From Nonomuraea lactucae (GTDB taxonomy: Bacteria > Actinomycetota > Actinomycetes > Streptosporangiales > Streptosporangiaceae), in NCBI RefSeq assembly GCF_003313395.1, contig NZ_QNFZ01000048.1, positions 18,027 through 82,026 of the forward strand: a DNA stretch of 64,000 nt, written 5' to 3'. Within the stretch, counting starts at the first letter, position 1; every line of letters starts with the position of its first letter. Under the pieces are notes generated by a model. That model had not been told where the DNA came from and made no database searches. It saw only the letters and a list, made by a program, of their open reading frames with translations. This document shows, piece by piece, positions 12,205 to 19,828 of the stretch. The position numbers were made by a program, and so were the translations under genes.

Positions 12205-13185
12205 TCACGGACAGCGCATGACGTCGGCTCCTCTGGCCGACATGCGGAAGACGCGTTCGGTGAAGTCGTGGGCCGTCACAGCGGCGCGTACGTCGTCCAA
12301 GGCGTGCGCCGGAGCGTGCAGGAGCAGGAACCCTCCACCACCCGCGCCGAGGAGTTTGCCGCCGGTCGCTCCGGCGGCGAGCGCGTCACGATAGGCCCGG
12401 TCGACGGAGGGCAGGGACACCCCGGTGCCCAAGCCGCACTTCAACTCCCAGTGGCGGCCCAGCAGGTTTCCGAGCGAGACGGTGTCACCCTCGGTGAGCG
12501 CCTTTCGCGCCACCGTCGTGAGCTCCTTGATCTCGTGCAGTCGCCACTGCGTGTCCCGGTCCCCATGGACCACACGCGCGTTCTGTGCGGCGAGCATCTC
12601 TCCCGCGTCACGCACGGTGCCGGTGAAGAACAGCAGGAGCTCGTCATCGAGTCTCCTGATCGTCTCGGCGTCGACTTCGACGTCCTCCACCTCCACCCCG
12701 CCCGACCGGTCGAAGTAGAGCTGTCGCATGCCTCCGTACGCGGACAGGTAGGGGTCCTGCCGGCCGACGGGCCTGCCCAGGCTGCGGGTCTCGATGTCGC
12801 CCGCCGCTCCGGCCAGTTGCTCCGGCGACAGTGGCTGCCGGGACATCCCCGCCAGGAGGGCGACACAGAACGCCGCGGAGCTGCCGAGGCCGCTCCCGCC
12901 TGGCACGTCACCAAAGGAGGCGAGTCGCAGCGGCGAACCGTCCCAGTGTCTGCGCAGCACTTCACGGGCGAAGGGATTGATCTGGGCATCCGGCGCCTGG
13001 CTGTGCGCACAGCTGTCCAGGCAGGCGCGGATGCCATGCCCAGCGCTGCCGGTGTGTCCGACGACAGTGACGCGCAGGTCGATGGCCGAACCCAGGACGC
13101 TCCCCCCGAAGCGACGGGCATAGCTGGGCAGGTCCGTTCCGCCCCCGGCCAGAGAGATCCGCAGCGGGGCGCTGCTCATCCACAC
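12205..13185 (-). CDS. GHMP kinase, heptose-7-phosphate kinase (HddA) like
   Basis: A 326-aa GHMP-family kinase. The start reads SSAPLRISLAGGGTDLP, characteristic of the HddA branch (D-glycero-alpha-D-manno-heptose 7-phosphate kinase), and the ATP loop is VPGGSGLGSSAAF. The C-terminal motif GATGGKLLGAGGGGF is also canonical. Predicted reaction: heptose 7-phosphate to heptose 1,7-bisphosphate. It sits next to GmhB-like and GmhA-like genes, completing the set from sedoheptulose 7-phosphate. Either GTG 13185 or ATG 13179 may be the start; the strong AAGGAAGGAGGT site lies 4 bases before the first and 10 before the second. Confidence 0.87.
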   Translation of the reverse strand: MWMSSAPLRISLAGGGTDLPSYARRFGGSVLGSAIDLRVTVVGHTGSAGHGIRACLDSCAHSQAPDAQINPFAREVLRRHWDGSPLRLASFGDVPGGSGLGSSAAFCVALLAGMSRQPLSPEQLAGAAGDIETRSLGRPVGRQDPYLSAYGGMRQLYFDRSGGVEVEDVEVDAETIRRLDDELLLFFTGTVRDAGEMLAAQNARVVHGDRDTQWRLHEIKELTTVARKALTEGDTVSLGNLLGRHWELKCGLGTGVSLPSVDRAYRDALAAGATGGKLLGAGGGGFLLLHAPAHALDDVRAAVTAHDFTERVFRMSARGADVMRCP

Positions 13186-13206
13186 GTGGACCTCCTTCCT
13201 TGGTGT

Positions 13207-14871
13207 CTACAGGGCCGCGCGCAGCAGCGCCGCCGTCCGTTCGGGGTCGGTCTCACTGACGAAGGCGCCGGCGCCCAACTCCCCCGCGGCCGGCCGTTTG
13301 ACGGATGCTTCCGAGTACCTGTCGGTGAAGATGCGGGCGTGAAGGTGGCTGTACTCCCGGCCTCGCCGGGCAGGTGCCTGCATCCACAGGCTCATGTACG
13401 GGAGCGGGGTGGCCGCCACGCGGTCCAGGCAGCCGATGACGGAGCGGTAGACATGGGCCAGCTCAGTGGTCTCGTCCGGTGTCAGCGCGGGCAGGTCAGG
13501 CAGGTGACGCCGGGGATACAGATAGATCTCGTACGGCCAGCGGGCCGCGTACGGCACGAACGCCGTCCAGTGCTCGCGCTGCACGACGAGGCGTTCTCGT
13601 GCGGCCGTCTCCCGTTCGATCAGGCGACAGGCGATGCAGCCCTCCCCCCGCTCATGGGCCCGTTCAGCGCATGCCTGTACGCGGGCGAACCGGGCGGGCA
13701 CGAACGGATAGGCGTAGATCTGCCCGTGCGGGTGAGCCAGGCTGGCGCCGATCTGTGCACCTCGGTTCTCGAAACACAGGACCTGCGCCACCTCCCGGCG
13801 CGCTCCGAGCGCGAGGGTGCGGTCGGCCCAGGCGGTGATCACCGTACGTACACGCTCGACGGGCAGGCGGCTGAGGGGGACGTCGTGGTCACTGCCGAAC
13901 GACACGACCTCGCATGCCCCGGAGGCGGGCACATCGGCGAGCACACCGCCGTGCTCAGGACGATGGGGTACGGCGTCGCTGCCGGTCAGCGCCGGATAGC
14001 GATTGTCGATGACGACGACGTCGTAGCTCTCGGCGGGAATCTCCGTGGCCAGATCGCCCCGGCTGGGACACAACGGGCACACCTTCTCGCCCCCGCGGGT
14101 GCGCGCCCTGCGGGAAGGGGCGGAGATCACCCACTCTTCCTCCAACGGATCCCAGCGAAGGGTGCCGGGTGGCTGAAGCGGCGGCAGAGTCCGCCGGTCT
14201 CTGACGACGCGAGGCCGGACCTGTCCATCGTCGTAGAAGTGGACGCGGCGCCCGTCGGCGAGCCGCCCTGAGGTGACGGTCACCGCCGGAACGCCCCTGG
14301 AACAGCCCTCCTGTGCCACCACGCGATCCCGGATCGCTCGCAGCGCCTCCGCGGTGCTGGAGGCACGAATGTCGGCTCCGTCTGATTCCGTGTCACACGC
14401 CCCGCCGTAACAGACCCGAGCGGTACGGCATCCCGCCCGCCGCCCTGCCTCCACATCGCTGGCGAAGTCACCGACCATCCAGGAGGCGGACAGGTCGAGA
14501 CCGAGTTCGTGAGCGGCCCTCAGCAGCAGGCCGGGCGCGGGCTTGCGACAGTCGCAGGCGACGGCCAGATGCGGGACGACACCTTCGGCGTGATGCGGGC
14601 AGTGCAGAATGGCGTCCAGCGTCACCCCCTCGGCGGCGAGCCGGCACCGCAGATGGGAGTGCATGGCTTCCAGGTCGTCGCCGCCGAACAGCCCTCGGGC
14701 CAGGCCGGACTGGTTGGTAACCACCACGAGGGCCAGCCCTCGCTCCCGGAGAGCACGCAGATGAGGTGCCACCCCGGGTGACAGCACCAGGTGCTCGGGC
14801 CGGCTGGGGTAGTGCCTCGGCTCGGTCAGAGTCCCGTCACGATCGAGGAAGACGGCGGGCCGTCGCGTCAC
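13207..14871 (-). CDS. GmhB-like HAD phosphatase fused to GalT-like nucleotidylyltransferase
   Basis: A 554-aa bifunctional protein. Residues about 1-190 are a HAD phosphatase of the GmhB type: FLDRDGTLTEP supplies Asp10 and Asp12, VTNQSG follows, and a CPHH...CDC cluster matches the structural zinc site of D,D-heptose 1,7-bisphosphate phosphatase. The C-terminal part (about 220-554) is a galactose-1-phosphate uridylyltransferase (HIT fold) with CPLCPS and the active-site HPHGQ. Together they would dephosphorylate heptose 1,7-bisphosphate at C7 and then transfer NMP to the 1-phosphate, replacing the usual HddC/HldE nucleotidyltransferase. The nucleotide is not predictable. The GTG at 14871 overlaps the GmhA-like stop (GTGA). 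Confidence 0.87.
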   Translation of the reverse strand: MTRRPAVFLDRDGTLTEPRHYPSRPEHLVLSPGVAPHLRALRERGLALVVVTNQSGLARGLFGGDDLEAMHSHLRCRLAAEGVTLDAILHCPHHAEGVVPHLAVACDCRKPAPGLLLRAAHELGLDLSASWMVGDFASDVEAGRRAGCRTARVCYGGACDTESDGADIRASSTAEALRAIRDRVVAQEGCSRGVPAVTVTSGRLADGRRVHFYDDGQVRPRVVRDRRTLPPLQPPGTLRWDPLEEEWVISAPSRRARTRGGEKVCPLCPSRGDLATEIPAESYDVVVIDNRYPALTGSDAVPHRPEHGGVLADVPASGACEVVSFGSDHDVPLSRLPVERVRTVITAWADRTLALGARREVAQVLCFENRGAQIGASLAHPHGQIYAYPFVPARFARVQACAERAHERGEGCIACRLIERETAARERLVVQREHWTAFVPYAARWPYEIYLYPRRHLPDLPALTPDETTELAHVYRSVIGCLDRVAATPLPYMSLWMQAPARRGREYSHLHARIFTDRYSEASVKRPAAGELGAGAFVSETDPERTAALLRAAL

Positions 14872-15527
14872 CGAGGCTCTCCTGTCACGGCCAGGGTGAC
14901 CGAGGTGGCATCGGATCCGCGGACGACCTCCCGCATGTGCCGTGTCAGCACGTGGGTCATGGTCATGTGCAGGTCTTCCTGCTCTTCGATGGATTCCGCG
15001 GGCGCCGCCACCCACGCGTCGCACAGGTCTCGGGCATGCCCGCCGACGGGACCGAGCAGGCCGACGGTCGTCATGCCATGGTCGCGACCGTACGCGAGCG
15101 CGTGCAGGACGTTGGGAGAGTTGCCGCTCGTGCTGATGCCGATGATCACGTCTCCCGGCACGGCGAGCCCCTCGATCTGACCGCTGAAGACCTTCTCGTA
15201 CCCGATGTCGTTGGCCCAGGCGGTCAGTGCGGGCACATGGTCGACGAGGGACACGACCCGCACCGGAGGAACACCGGACACGCGGGTGTTCTTCGCCATG
15301 TCCACGGCGAAGTGCGAGGCGGTCGCGGCGCTGCCGCCGTTGCCGCAGACGTACAGCGTTCCGCGGGAACGGTAGGCGGCCTCGATGATGGAGGCGACCC
15401 GTGCCAGATCCGCCACGGAGACGGCCTTCAGGCTACGGCTCAGACGATCAAGGTAGTCATGCATGGAGGGGTACTGGTCCTGACTTCGCTCGGTCATGGG
15501 GGAGGCCGGTGTCCGGGACGGCTTCAC
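14868..15527 (-). CDS. SIS-domain phosphoheptose isomerase (GmhA-like)
   Basis: A 219-aa SIS-domain protein. The phosphosugar-binding signature CGNGGSAATASHFAVDM is that of GmhA-type sedoheptulose-7-phosphate isomerases, and GISTSGNSPNVLHAL is the second SIS loop. Predicted role: conversion of sedoheptulose 7-phosphate to D-glycero-D-manno-heptose 7-phosphate, the entry into NDP-heptose synthesis. GTG 15527 overlaps the epimerase stop (GTGA), which supports it; an internal ATG at 15497 is an alternative. Its stop overlaps the next gene's GTG in the same way. Confidence 0.87.
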   Translation of the reverse strand: MKPSRTPASPMTERSQDQYPSMHDYLDRLSRSLKAVSVADLARVASIIEAAYRSRGTLYVCGNGGSAATASHFAVDMAKNTRVSGVPPVRVVSLVDHVPALTAWANDIGYEKVFSGQIEGLAVPGDVIIGISTSGNSPNVLHALAYGRDHGMTTVGLLGPVGGHARDLCDAWVAAPAESIEEQEDLHMTMTHVLTRHMREVVRGSDATSVTLAVTGEPR

Positions 15528-16648
15528 CGAGTTCGGCGGAGCGTGCCGAGGGCGTACATCCGGTTGTCCGCCTCAGAGGTGACATCGCGGAAATCGGGTT
15601 GGGACGCCACCCAGGACAGGTACTCGTCGACGACGTCGGGGAGTTCGACGACCGGACGCCAGCCGAGCGCCTGCAGCGCCTCGGTGCTCGACAACACATG
15701 GCGGGTGTCCCCGACCCGGTAGGACCCGACGATCTCGGGTTCGCAATTGGCGCCGGCCGCCCGAATCACCAGTGCGGCATAGTCGCGGATACTCACCCGG
15801 CGTGCGCCGCCCACGTTGAACGCGCGTCCGACCGCTCGATCGTCACCGAGGACCAGCACGTTGGCACGGGTCACATCGTGGACGGACACGTAGTCGCGCA
15901 GTTGGCGCCCGTCCTCGTAACAAAGGGGAGCGCGACCGTTGATCACACGCTGGCTGAAGATCCGGAGGACACCCGAGTAGGCGTTGCGGAAGGACTGCCG
16001 GGCGCCCTGGACGATGGAGTATCGCAGCGCGACCGTCGGGATGCCGTAGCGGTCACCGAGCATCAGGGCGAGTGACTCTTCCCCATGTTTCGACAGGGCG
16101 TAGGAGTTGTGCGGGCGAGTGGCGCTCTCATCGGTCCAGACAGGTTCGAGAGCGGTCTCGCACGACGGACAAGGCAGGTCCCAGAGCCCGCGATCAAGGC
16201 GCTCACGGGCGCGCGGACCAGGCCGCAGCTCACGGAGAGCGGGACAGGCGGGACAGCTGTACGCGCCCTCCCCGTACACGGCCTGGCTGGAAGCGACGAT
16301 CACACGGGAACAGGGCTGGCCACGGGCGACGAGCACCTCGTACATCAGCGCGGTCGACACCGTGTTGGTAGTGAAGAAAGTGGAGAAGTCCGGAAGATAG
16401 TCCTGGTACGCGGCCAGGTGGTACACGGCGTCGACACCATCCAGCGCCTTCTCCCAAGCCTCTCGGTCGCGGACATCGCCTTCGACGCACTCGGCGCCAC
16501 GCTCCCGCAGGTGTTCGGGGAACCGCCGCTCGGCGTGCACCGGCGGCGTCAAGGCGTCGAGGATCCGGACCTCGTGGCCGAGGTCGAGGAGGGCGTCGGC
16601 CGTGTGCGAACCGATGAAGCCCGCGCCGCCCGTGACAAGGATTCTCAT
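15524..16648 (-). CDS. NAD-dependent NDP-sugar epimerase/dehydratase with zinc-ribbon insert
   Basis: A 374-aa extended SDR. The NAD-binding motif is TGGAGFIGSH, and the catalytic YxxxK is YALSK (about residue 185). Between strands there is an insert with two CPxC pairs (CPAC ... CPSC, about residues 130-165) that looks like a zinc ribbon. I recall a similar insert in dTDP-L-rhamnose 4-epimerase-type enzymes. It probably epimerises (C4 or another carbon) the NDP-heptose built by its neighbours. ATG 16648 overlaps the stop of the glycosyltransferase (ATGA) and its own stop overlaps the isomerase start. Exact substrate is not known. Confidence 0.84.
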   Translation of the reverse strand: MRILVTGGAGFIGSHTADALLDLGHEVRILDALTPPVHAERRFPEHLRERGAECVEGDVRDREAWEKALDGVDAVYHLAAYQDYLPDFSTFFTTNTVSTALMYEVLVARGQPCSRVIVASSQAVYGEGAYSCPACPALRELRPGPRARERLDRGLWDLPCPSCETALEPVWTDESATRPHNSYALSKHGEESLALMLGDRYGIPTVALRYSIVQGARQSFRNAYSGVLRIFSQRVINGRAPLCYEDGRQLRDYVSVHDVTRANVLVLGDDRAVGRAFNVGGARRVSIRDYAALVIRAAGANCEPEIVGSYRVGDTRHVLSSTEALQALGWRPVVELPDVVDEYLSWVASQPDFRDVTSEADNRMYALGTLRRTR

Positions 16649-18162
16649 ACGTGCTCCTGCTGACTCGATATGGCTGCGGCACCCGCGAGACCGGCCAGGC
16701 GCCGATAGAGCCGGGCGAACTCGTCCGCGGTGCGGGCCCAGGACCAGTCCCGGGCCATGGCGCGGCGACGAAGCACACTCGCCTCGGCGGGCCGGTCCCG
16801 CAGCACGGCGAGGGCGGAACGGACGGTGTCGCGTACGGCCTCCGGGGTGTGGGCGGGGATGATCCAGCCGATGCCGTCATCGGAGTCCACGGGAACGACG
16901 CTGTCCCGCAGTCCGCCTACGGGACTGACGACGGGAAGCGTGCCGTAGGCCATGGCGATCAGCTGGTTGAGGCCGCAGGGCTCCACGCGTGAGGGCATGA
17001 CAGTGAGGTCGGAGCCCGCGTAGAGCAGCCAGGCCGTCTCCTGATCGAATCGCGGAACACAGGCCAGCCGGTGCGGGTGTTCGCTCGCCAGAGCGGCCAG
17101 CGCGCCGCGGAAGGGTTCGACGCTGGGCCCCATGAGCACCATCTGTACGGCTCCTTCGGCTCCCTCGGCTCCCTCGGCGAGGAGCGGCGTCATGGCCGCG
17201 AGCAGCAGATCGGTGCCCTTCTCCGCGACGAAACGGGAGCAGATGCCGACGACCGGGACGCCCGGGTCCTCGACCAGGCCGAGGCGACGCTGAAGGGCCG
17301 CTTTGTTGAGGCGCTTGCCCTCGTCCACGGTGCCGGCGTCGAAGGGCACGGACGGACGACCCGTGGCCGCCGGGTTCCAGATCGTCCCGTCCACACCGGA
17401 CACGACGCCGGTGTGGTCCATCGCCGCCCACACATCGGCCACCGCGCTGTGCGCGTGGACCGTGGGAAGTTCCCGCGCGTACGTCGGACTGCAGGTCACC
17501 CCGGCGTCCGCCGAGAGCAATCCCAGGACGAGCATGCTCTCGCGGCCCCCCGCACGGCGTCGCAGCCGCGCGACGGCCTCCCCGGGTAGTCCGAGTGTCC
17601 TGGTCAGGTCCCCCAGGGCCGTCTGCCCGGCGAGGTGCCCCTCATAGGCGGCGCTGTGAATGTTCATCAACAGCGCCGGAGAGCCGCCGGCGCGCCGGGC
17701 CCGCAGGTGGGCCAGGGCTGCCCCGGACTGCCAGTCGTTGGCGTGCACGAGGTCGTAGGTGACGCCGGTGCGTTCAACCCATTCGGCGACGCTGGCCCCG
17801 AAGAAGGCGGCACGCTCGACGGCGTCGGCGAACTCCGTGTACCTGGCGTCACGGTAGATCCCATCCCGGTCATACCAGGCGTCCGCCTTGATCAGGACGA
17901 CGTCGCACGGCCCGCCGTGGTCGAGCAGTCGCAGGACGGTCGCCTCGGACGTGATGCTCCCTATGGTTCGGGCGGGTAGCCGGCCGATCTCGGCTGTGCG
18001 CAGCCCTGACCGCTCCACCAGCCACGGGTAGGCGGGCATGATGAGGTCGTGTACCAGACCGTGTCGGATCTGCAACGACGCGGGCAGTCCCCTGCTGGTG
18101 AGGCCGAGGCCCCCCTCCGTGAAGTGCGGGGCGTACTCCTGGGTGATGTACAGACATCTCAC
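16645..18162 (-). CDS. GT5-like glycosyltransferase (glycogen/starch synthase fold)
   Basis: A 505-aa GT-B enzyme. The N-terminus RCLYITQEYAPHFTEGGLG matches the starch-synthase catalytic domain, whose (K)xGGLG loop binds the nucleotide sugar. The C-terminal domain has PSRVEPCGLNQLIAMAYG, the donor-binding E-containing motif of GT4/GT5 enzymes. GTG 18162 forms a GTGA overlap with the previous gene. Inside this sugar-nucleotide operon it is better explained as the transferase attaching the unusual sugar than as a glycogen synthase; acceptor and donor are inferred only. Confidence 0.82.
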   Translation of the reverse strand: MRCLYITQEYAPHFTEGGLGLTSRGLPASLQIRHGLVHDLIMPAYPWLVERSGLRTAEIGRLPARTIGSITSEATVLRLLDHGGPCDVVLIKADAWYDRDGIYRDARYTEFADAVERAAFFGASVAEWVERTGVTYDLVHANDWQSGAALAHLRARRAGGSPALLMNIHSAAYEGHLAGQTALGDLTRTLGLPGEAVARLRRRAGGRESMLVLGLLSADAGVTCSPTYARELPTVHAHSAVADVWAAMDHTGVVSGVDGTIWNPAATGRPSVPFDAGTVDEGKRLNKAALQRRLGLVEDPGVPVVGICSRFVAEKGTDLLLAAMTPLLAEGAEGAEGAVQMVLMGPSVEPFRGALAALASEHPHRLACVPRFDQETAWLLYAGSDLTVMPSRVEPCGLNQLIAMAYGTLPVVSPVGGLRDSVVPVDSDDGIGWIIPAHTPEAVRDTVRSALAVLRDRPAEASVLRRRAMARDWSWARTADEFARLYRRLAGLAGAAAISSQQEHV

Positions 18163-18770
18163 GGGGCCGTGACCCCCTGCTGTATGGAGGTTGTGCGGAC
18201 CCACAGTCCGAAGATGTGCATGTCGGGGTTGACGGGGAGGAGCAGAGCACCACAGGGCAGGGCATCGTCGAGCCGGCTCTCGTGGCGATAGAGCCGGGGA
18301 CGCGGTCCCGGGATGTCCCGGCCGTGTTCGCGCAGCAGCGAGCCGGTGAAGTGACACCGATCGCCGTACACCGGCCGCGCGGAGAGGAAGTCGGTGAGAC
18401 CGACCGGCACGCGCTGCCGGCCGCCGTCGCCGTCGTCCAGGTGAAGCGAGTCAAGAAATGACCCGTTCGTACAGGAGCCCAGTACGATGACACCCGTCAC
18501 GTGCAGATGCGCGGGGAGCTCGATGCGCTGTCCGTCGCAGGCGACATTGTCGGGAGCTCCGCTCCCCCATGCCTCCGGTGCCGTCCGCAGGAGACCGGCC
18601 ACGGTGCCGAGCTCTTCGGCCGGATAGGACCGACCGAAGCCGTCGAGCCCCGGACCGATGTCGACGCCCGGCAGGGCGGTGCCCGCGTTGTCACGGTAGG
18701 CGGACAGATCGACCGGCAGGGTTCGTGGCGGCATGTCCTTCCGCGCTTCCGCCGCGCCGAGAGCTACCAT
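18159..18770 (-). CDS. Unknown protein, possible beta-sandwich sugar-binding module
   Basis: A 203-aa protein without catalytic motifs I can name. It begins near PVDLSAYRDNAG, followed by GLDGFGRSYPAEEL and NVACDGQRIELP. Similar strings occur in beta-sandwich domains attached to carbohydrate-active enzymes, but this resemblance is from memory and weak. ATG 18770 has AGGAGA upstream and overlaps the BtrH-like gene's TAG by 7 bp; the stop overlaps the glycosyltransferase GTG by 4 bp, so it is an integral operon member. It could bind or position the glycosyl acceptor, or be a noncanonical enzyme. Confidence 0.7.
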   Translation of the reverse strand: MVALGAAEARKDMPPRTLPVDLSAYRDNAGTALPGVDIGPGLDGFGRSYPAEELGTVAGLLRTAPEAWGSGAPDNVACDGQRIELPAHLHVTGVIVLGSCTNGSFLDSLHLDDGDGGRQRVPVGLTDFLSARPVYGDRCHFTGSLLREHGRDIPGPRPRLYRHESRLDDALPCGALLLPVNPDMHIFGLWVRTTSIQQGVTAP

Positions 18771-19828
18771 TCGATCTCCTCTCCCAGTGCTCGCAGCACG
18801 TCCGCGGCGGCGGTGAGAGCCGCTCGGACCTCTCCCAGACGGTTGAGGACCTCGTCGCGGTACTTCCCACGTTCGTGATCGGGAAGGATCACGCTGCGCA
18901 CGAGGAGAGCGCGGGTGACGAGCCAGTCCTGCGAGGCTCGTTCAACCGCGCCGGCCACCGCGTCGAGTGACGGGCACCCGTCCGCCTCCGGATCGGGCGC
19001 CAGCGTCAGGTGACGGCCGAACCAGCGCAGCGTGTGGTGGTAGGTCCACATGCCGCGCAGCAATCCGGCGACGCGATCGCGCTCCGGGTCCTCGCCGGAC
19101 GCTCGTTCCGGTCGGCGCATGGCCGGGAGGACTCCCAGGACATCGTCCATGGATCCGGCCAGCCAGTCGGTCAGTTCGACCCCGCTGAGCCGGGAACCTT
19201 CCCGTCCTGTGAGCATCTCGGTGTAGTCGAGGAACCGGCCAGCCCACGACCGCCTCACGGGGCCGGCTCCCCTGCCCGCGTAACCGTCACGCAGCATCAG
19301 CCAGCGCAGGTCGACTCGGTCGTCACTCAACGCGGGCACCAGTGCGTCGACGCGCACCCGGTCGTCGAAGTGAACGATGTCGACAGGGTCGGTAAGCCGG
19401 ACGGTGCCTTCCGCCGGATCGTACTCGCGGAGTACTACGGCGTGCGGCGCGTGCACCCGGCCGTGGTCGATCCAGTAGTGCGCCAGGTGGAACGTGTCGA
19501 CGATGACCATGGCCGGGTGGCCGTCGCGCAGCGCCTGGAAGAGCGCGTCGAGGCCCTCCGAGCCGGCGAGCGGGTTTCGGACCACGTCATGGCCCCACGC
19601 GGTGAGGGTCTCGCACAGGGTCGGCAGAACATCGTGCATCGCCACCCAGCCGTTCTGCCGTTCGGCGTCCGTCGCCGCCGTGGCGCCGAGGACGAGGGCG
19701 GGATCGGTGCCGGGGGAACGTTGCCGCAACAGCGTGGCCAGCGTCGCGTGATAGCAGCTCGGATCGGTCGGATCGGTCGGATCGGTCGGATCGGTCGGAT
19801 CGGTGCGGGGGGACGTGACGGCGCTCAC
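18764..19828 (-). CDS. BtrH-like acyltransferase (C39-peptidase-like N-domain)
   Basis: A 354-aa protein resembling the BtrH N-terminal domain from butirosin biosynthesis, which moves an amino-acyl group from a carrier protein to an aminoglycoside through a cysteine thioester. The candidate catalytic Cys is in SCYHATLATLLRQ and the candidate His in APHAVVLREYD; GWVAMHDVLPTL and AMVIVDTFHLAHYW between them fit that family. The start GTG (19828) overlaps the FAD-enzyme stop (GTGA). Directly before the Cys is a (TDP)n linker encoded by a 9-bp tandem repeat. With an ACP and acyl ligase in the operon, it is the predicted amide- or ester-forming step. The C-terminal ~170 residues are not recognised. 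Confidence 0.75.
   Translation of the reverse strand: MSAVTSPRTDPTDPTDPTDPTDPSCYHATLATLLRQRSPGTDPALVLGATAATDAERQNGWVAMHDVLPTLCETLTAWGHDVVRNPLAGSEGLDALFQALRDGHPAMVIVDTFHLAHYWIDHGRVHAPHAVVLREYDPAEGTVRLTDPVDIVHFDDRVRVDALVPALSDDRVDLRWLMLRDGYAGRGAGPVRRSWAGRFLDYTEMLTGREGSRLSGVELTDWLAGSMDDVLGVLPAMRRPERASGEDPERDRVAGLLRGMWTYHHTLRWFGRHLTLAPDPEADGCPSLDAVAGAVERASQDWLVTRALLVRSVILPDHERGKYRDEVLNRLGEVRAALTAAADVLRALGEEIEW
19761..19805. repeat. 9-bp minisatellite inside the BtrH-like gene
   Basis: Five tandem copies of GGATCGGTC (the last ends in G), in frame, encode repeated Thr-Asp-Pro units immediately upstream of the predicted catalytic cysteine. Copy-number change would alter linker length by three residues without a frameshift. 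Confidence 0.92.

Noticed and set aside
12154-14271. 705-codon plus-strand ORF opposite the kinase and GmhB-GalT genes
   Set aside because: No family features; the minus strand carries catalytic motifs and overlapping starts.
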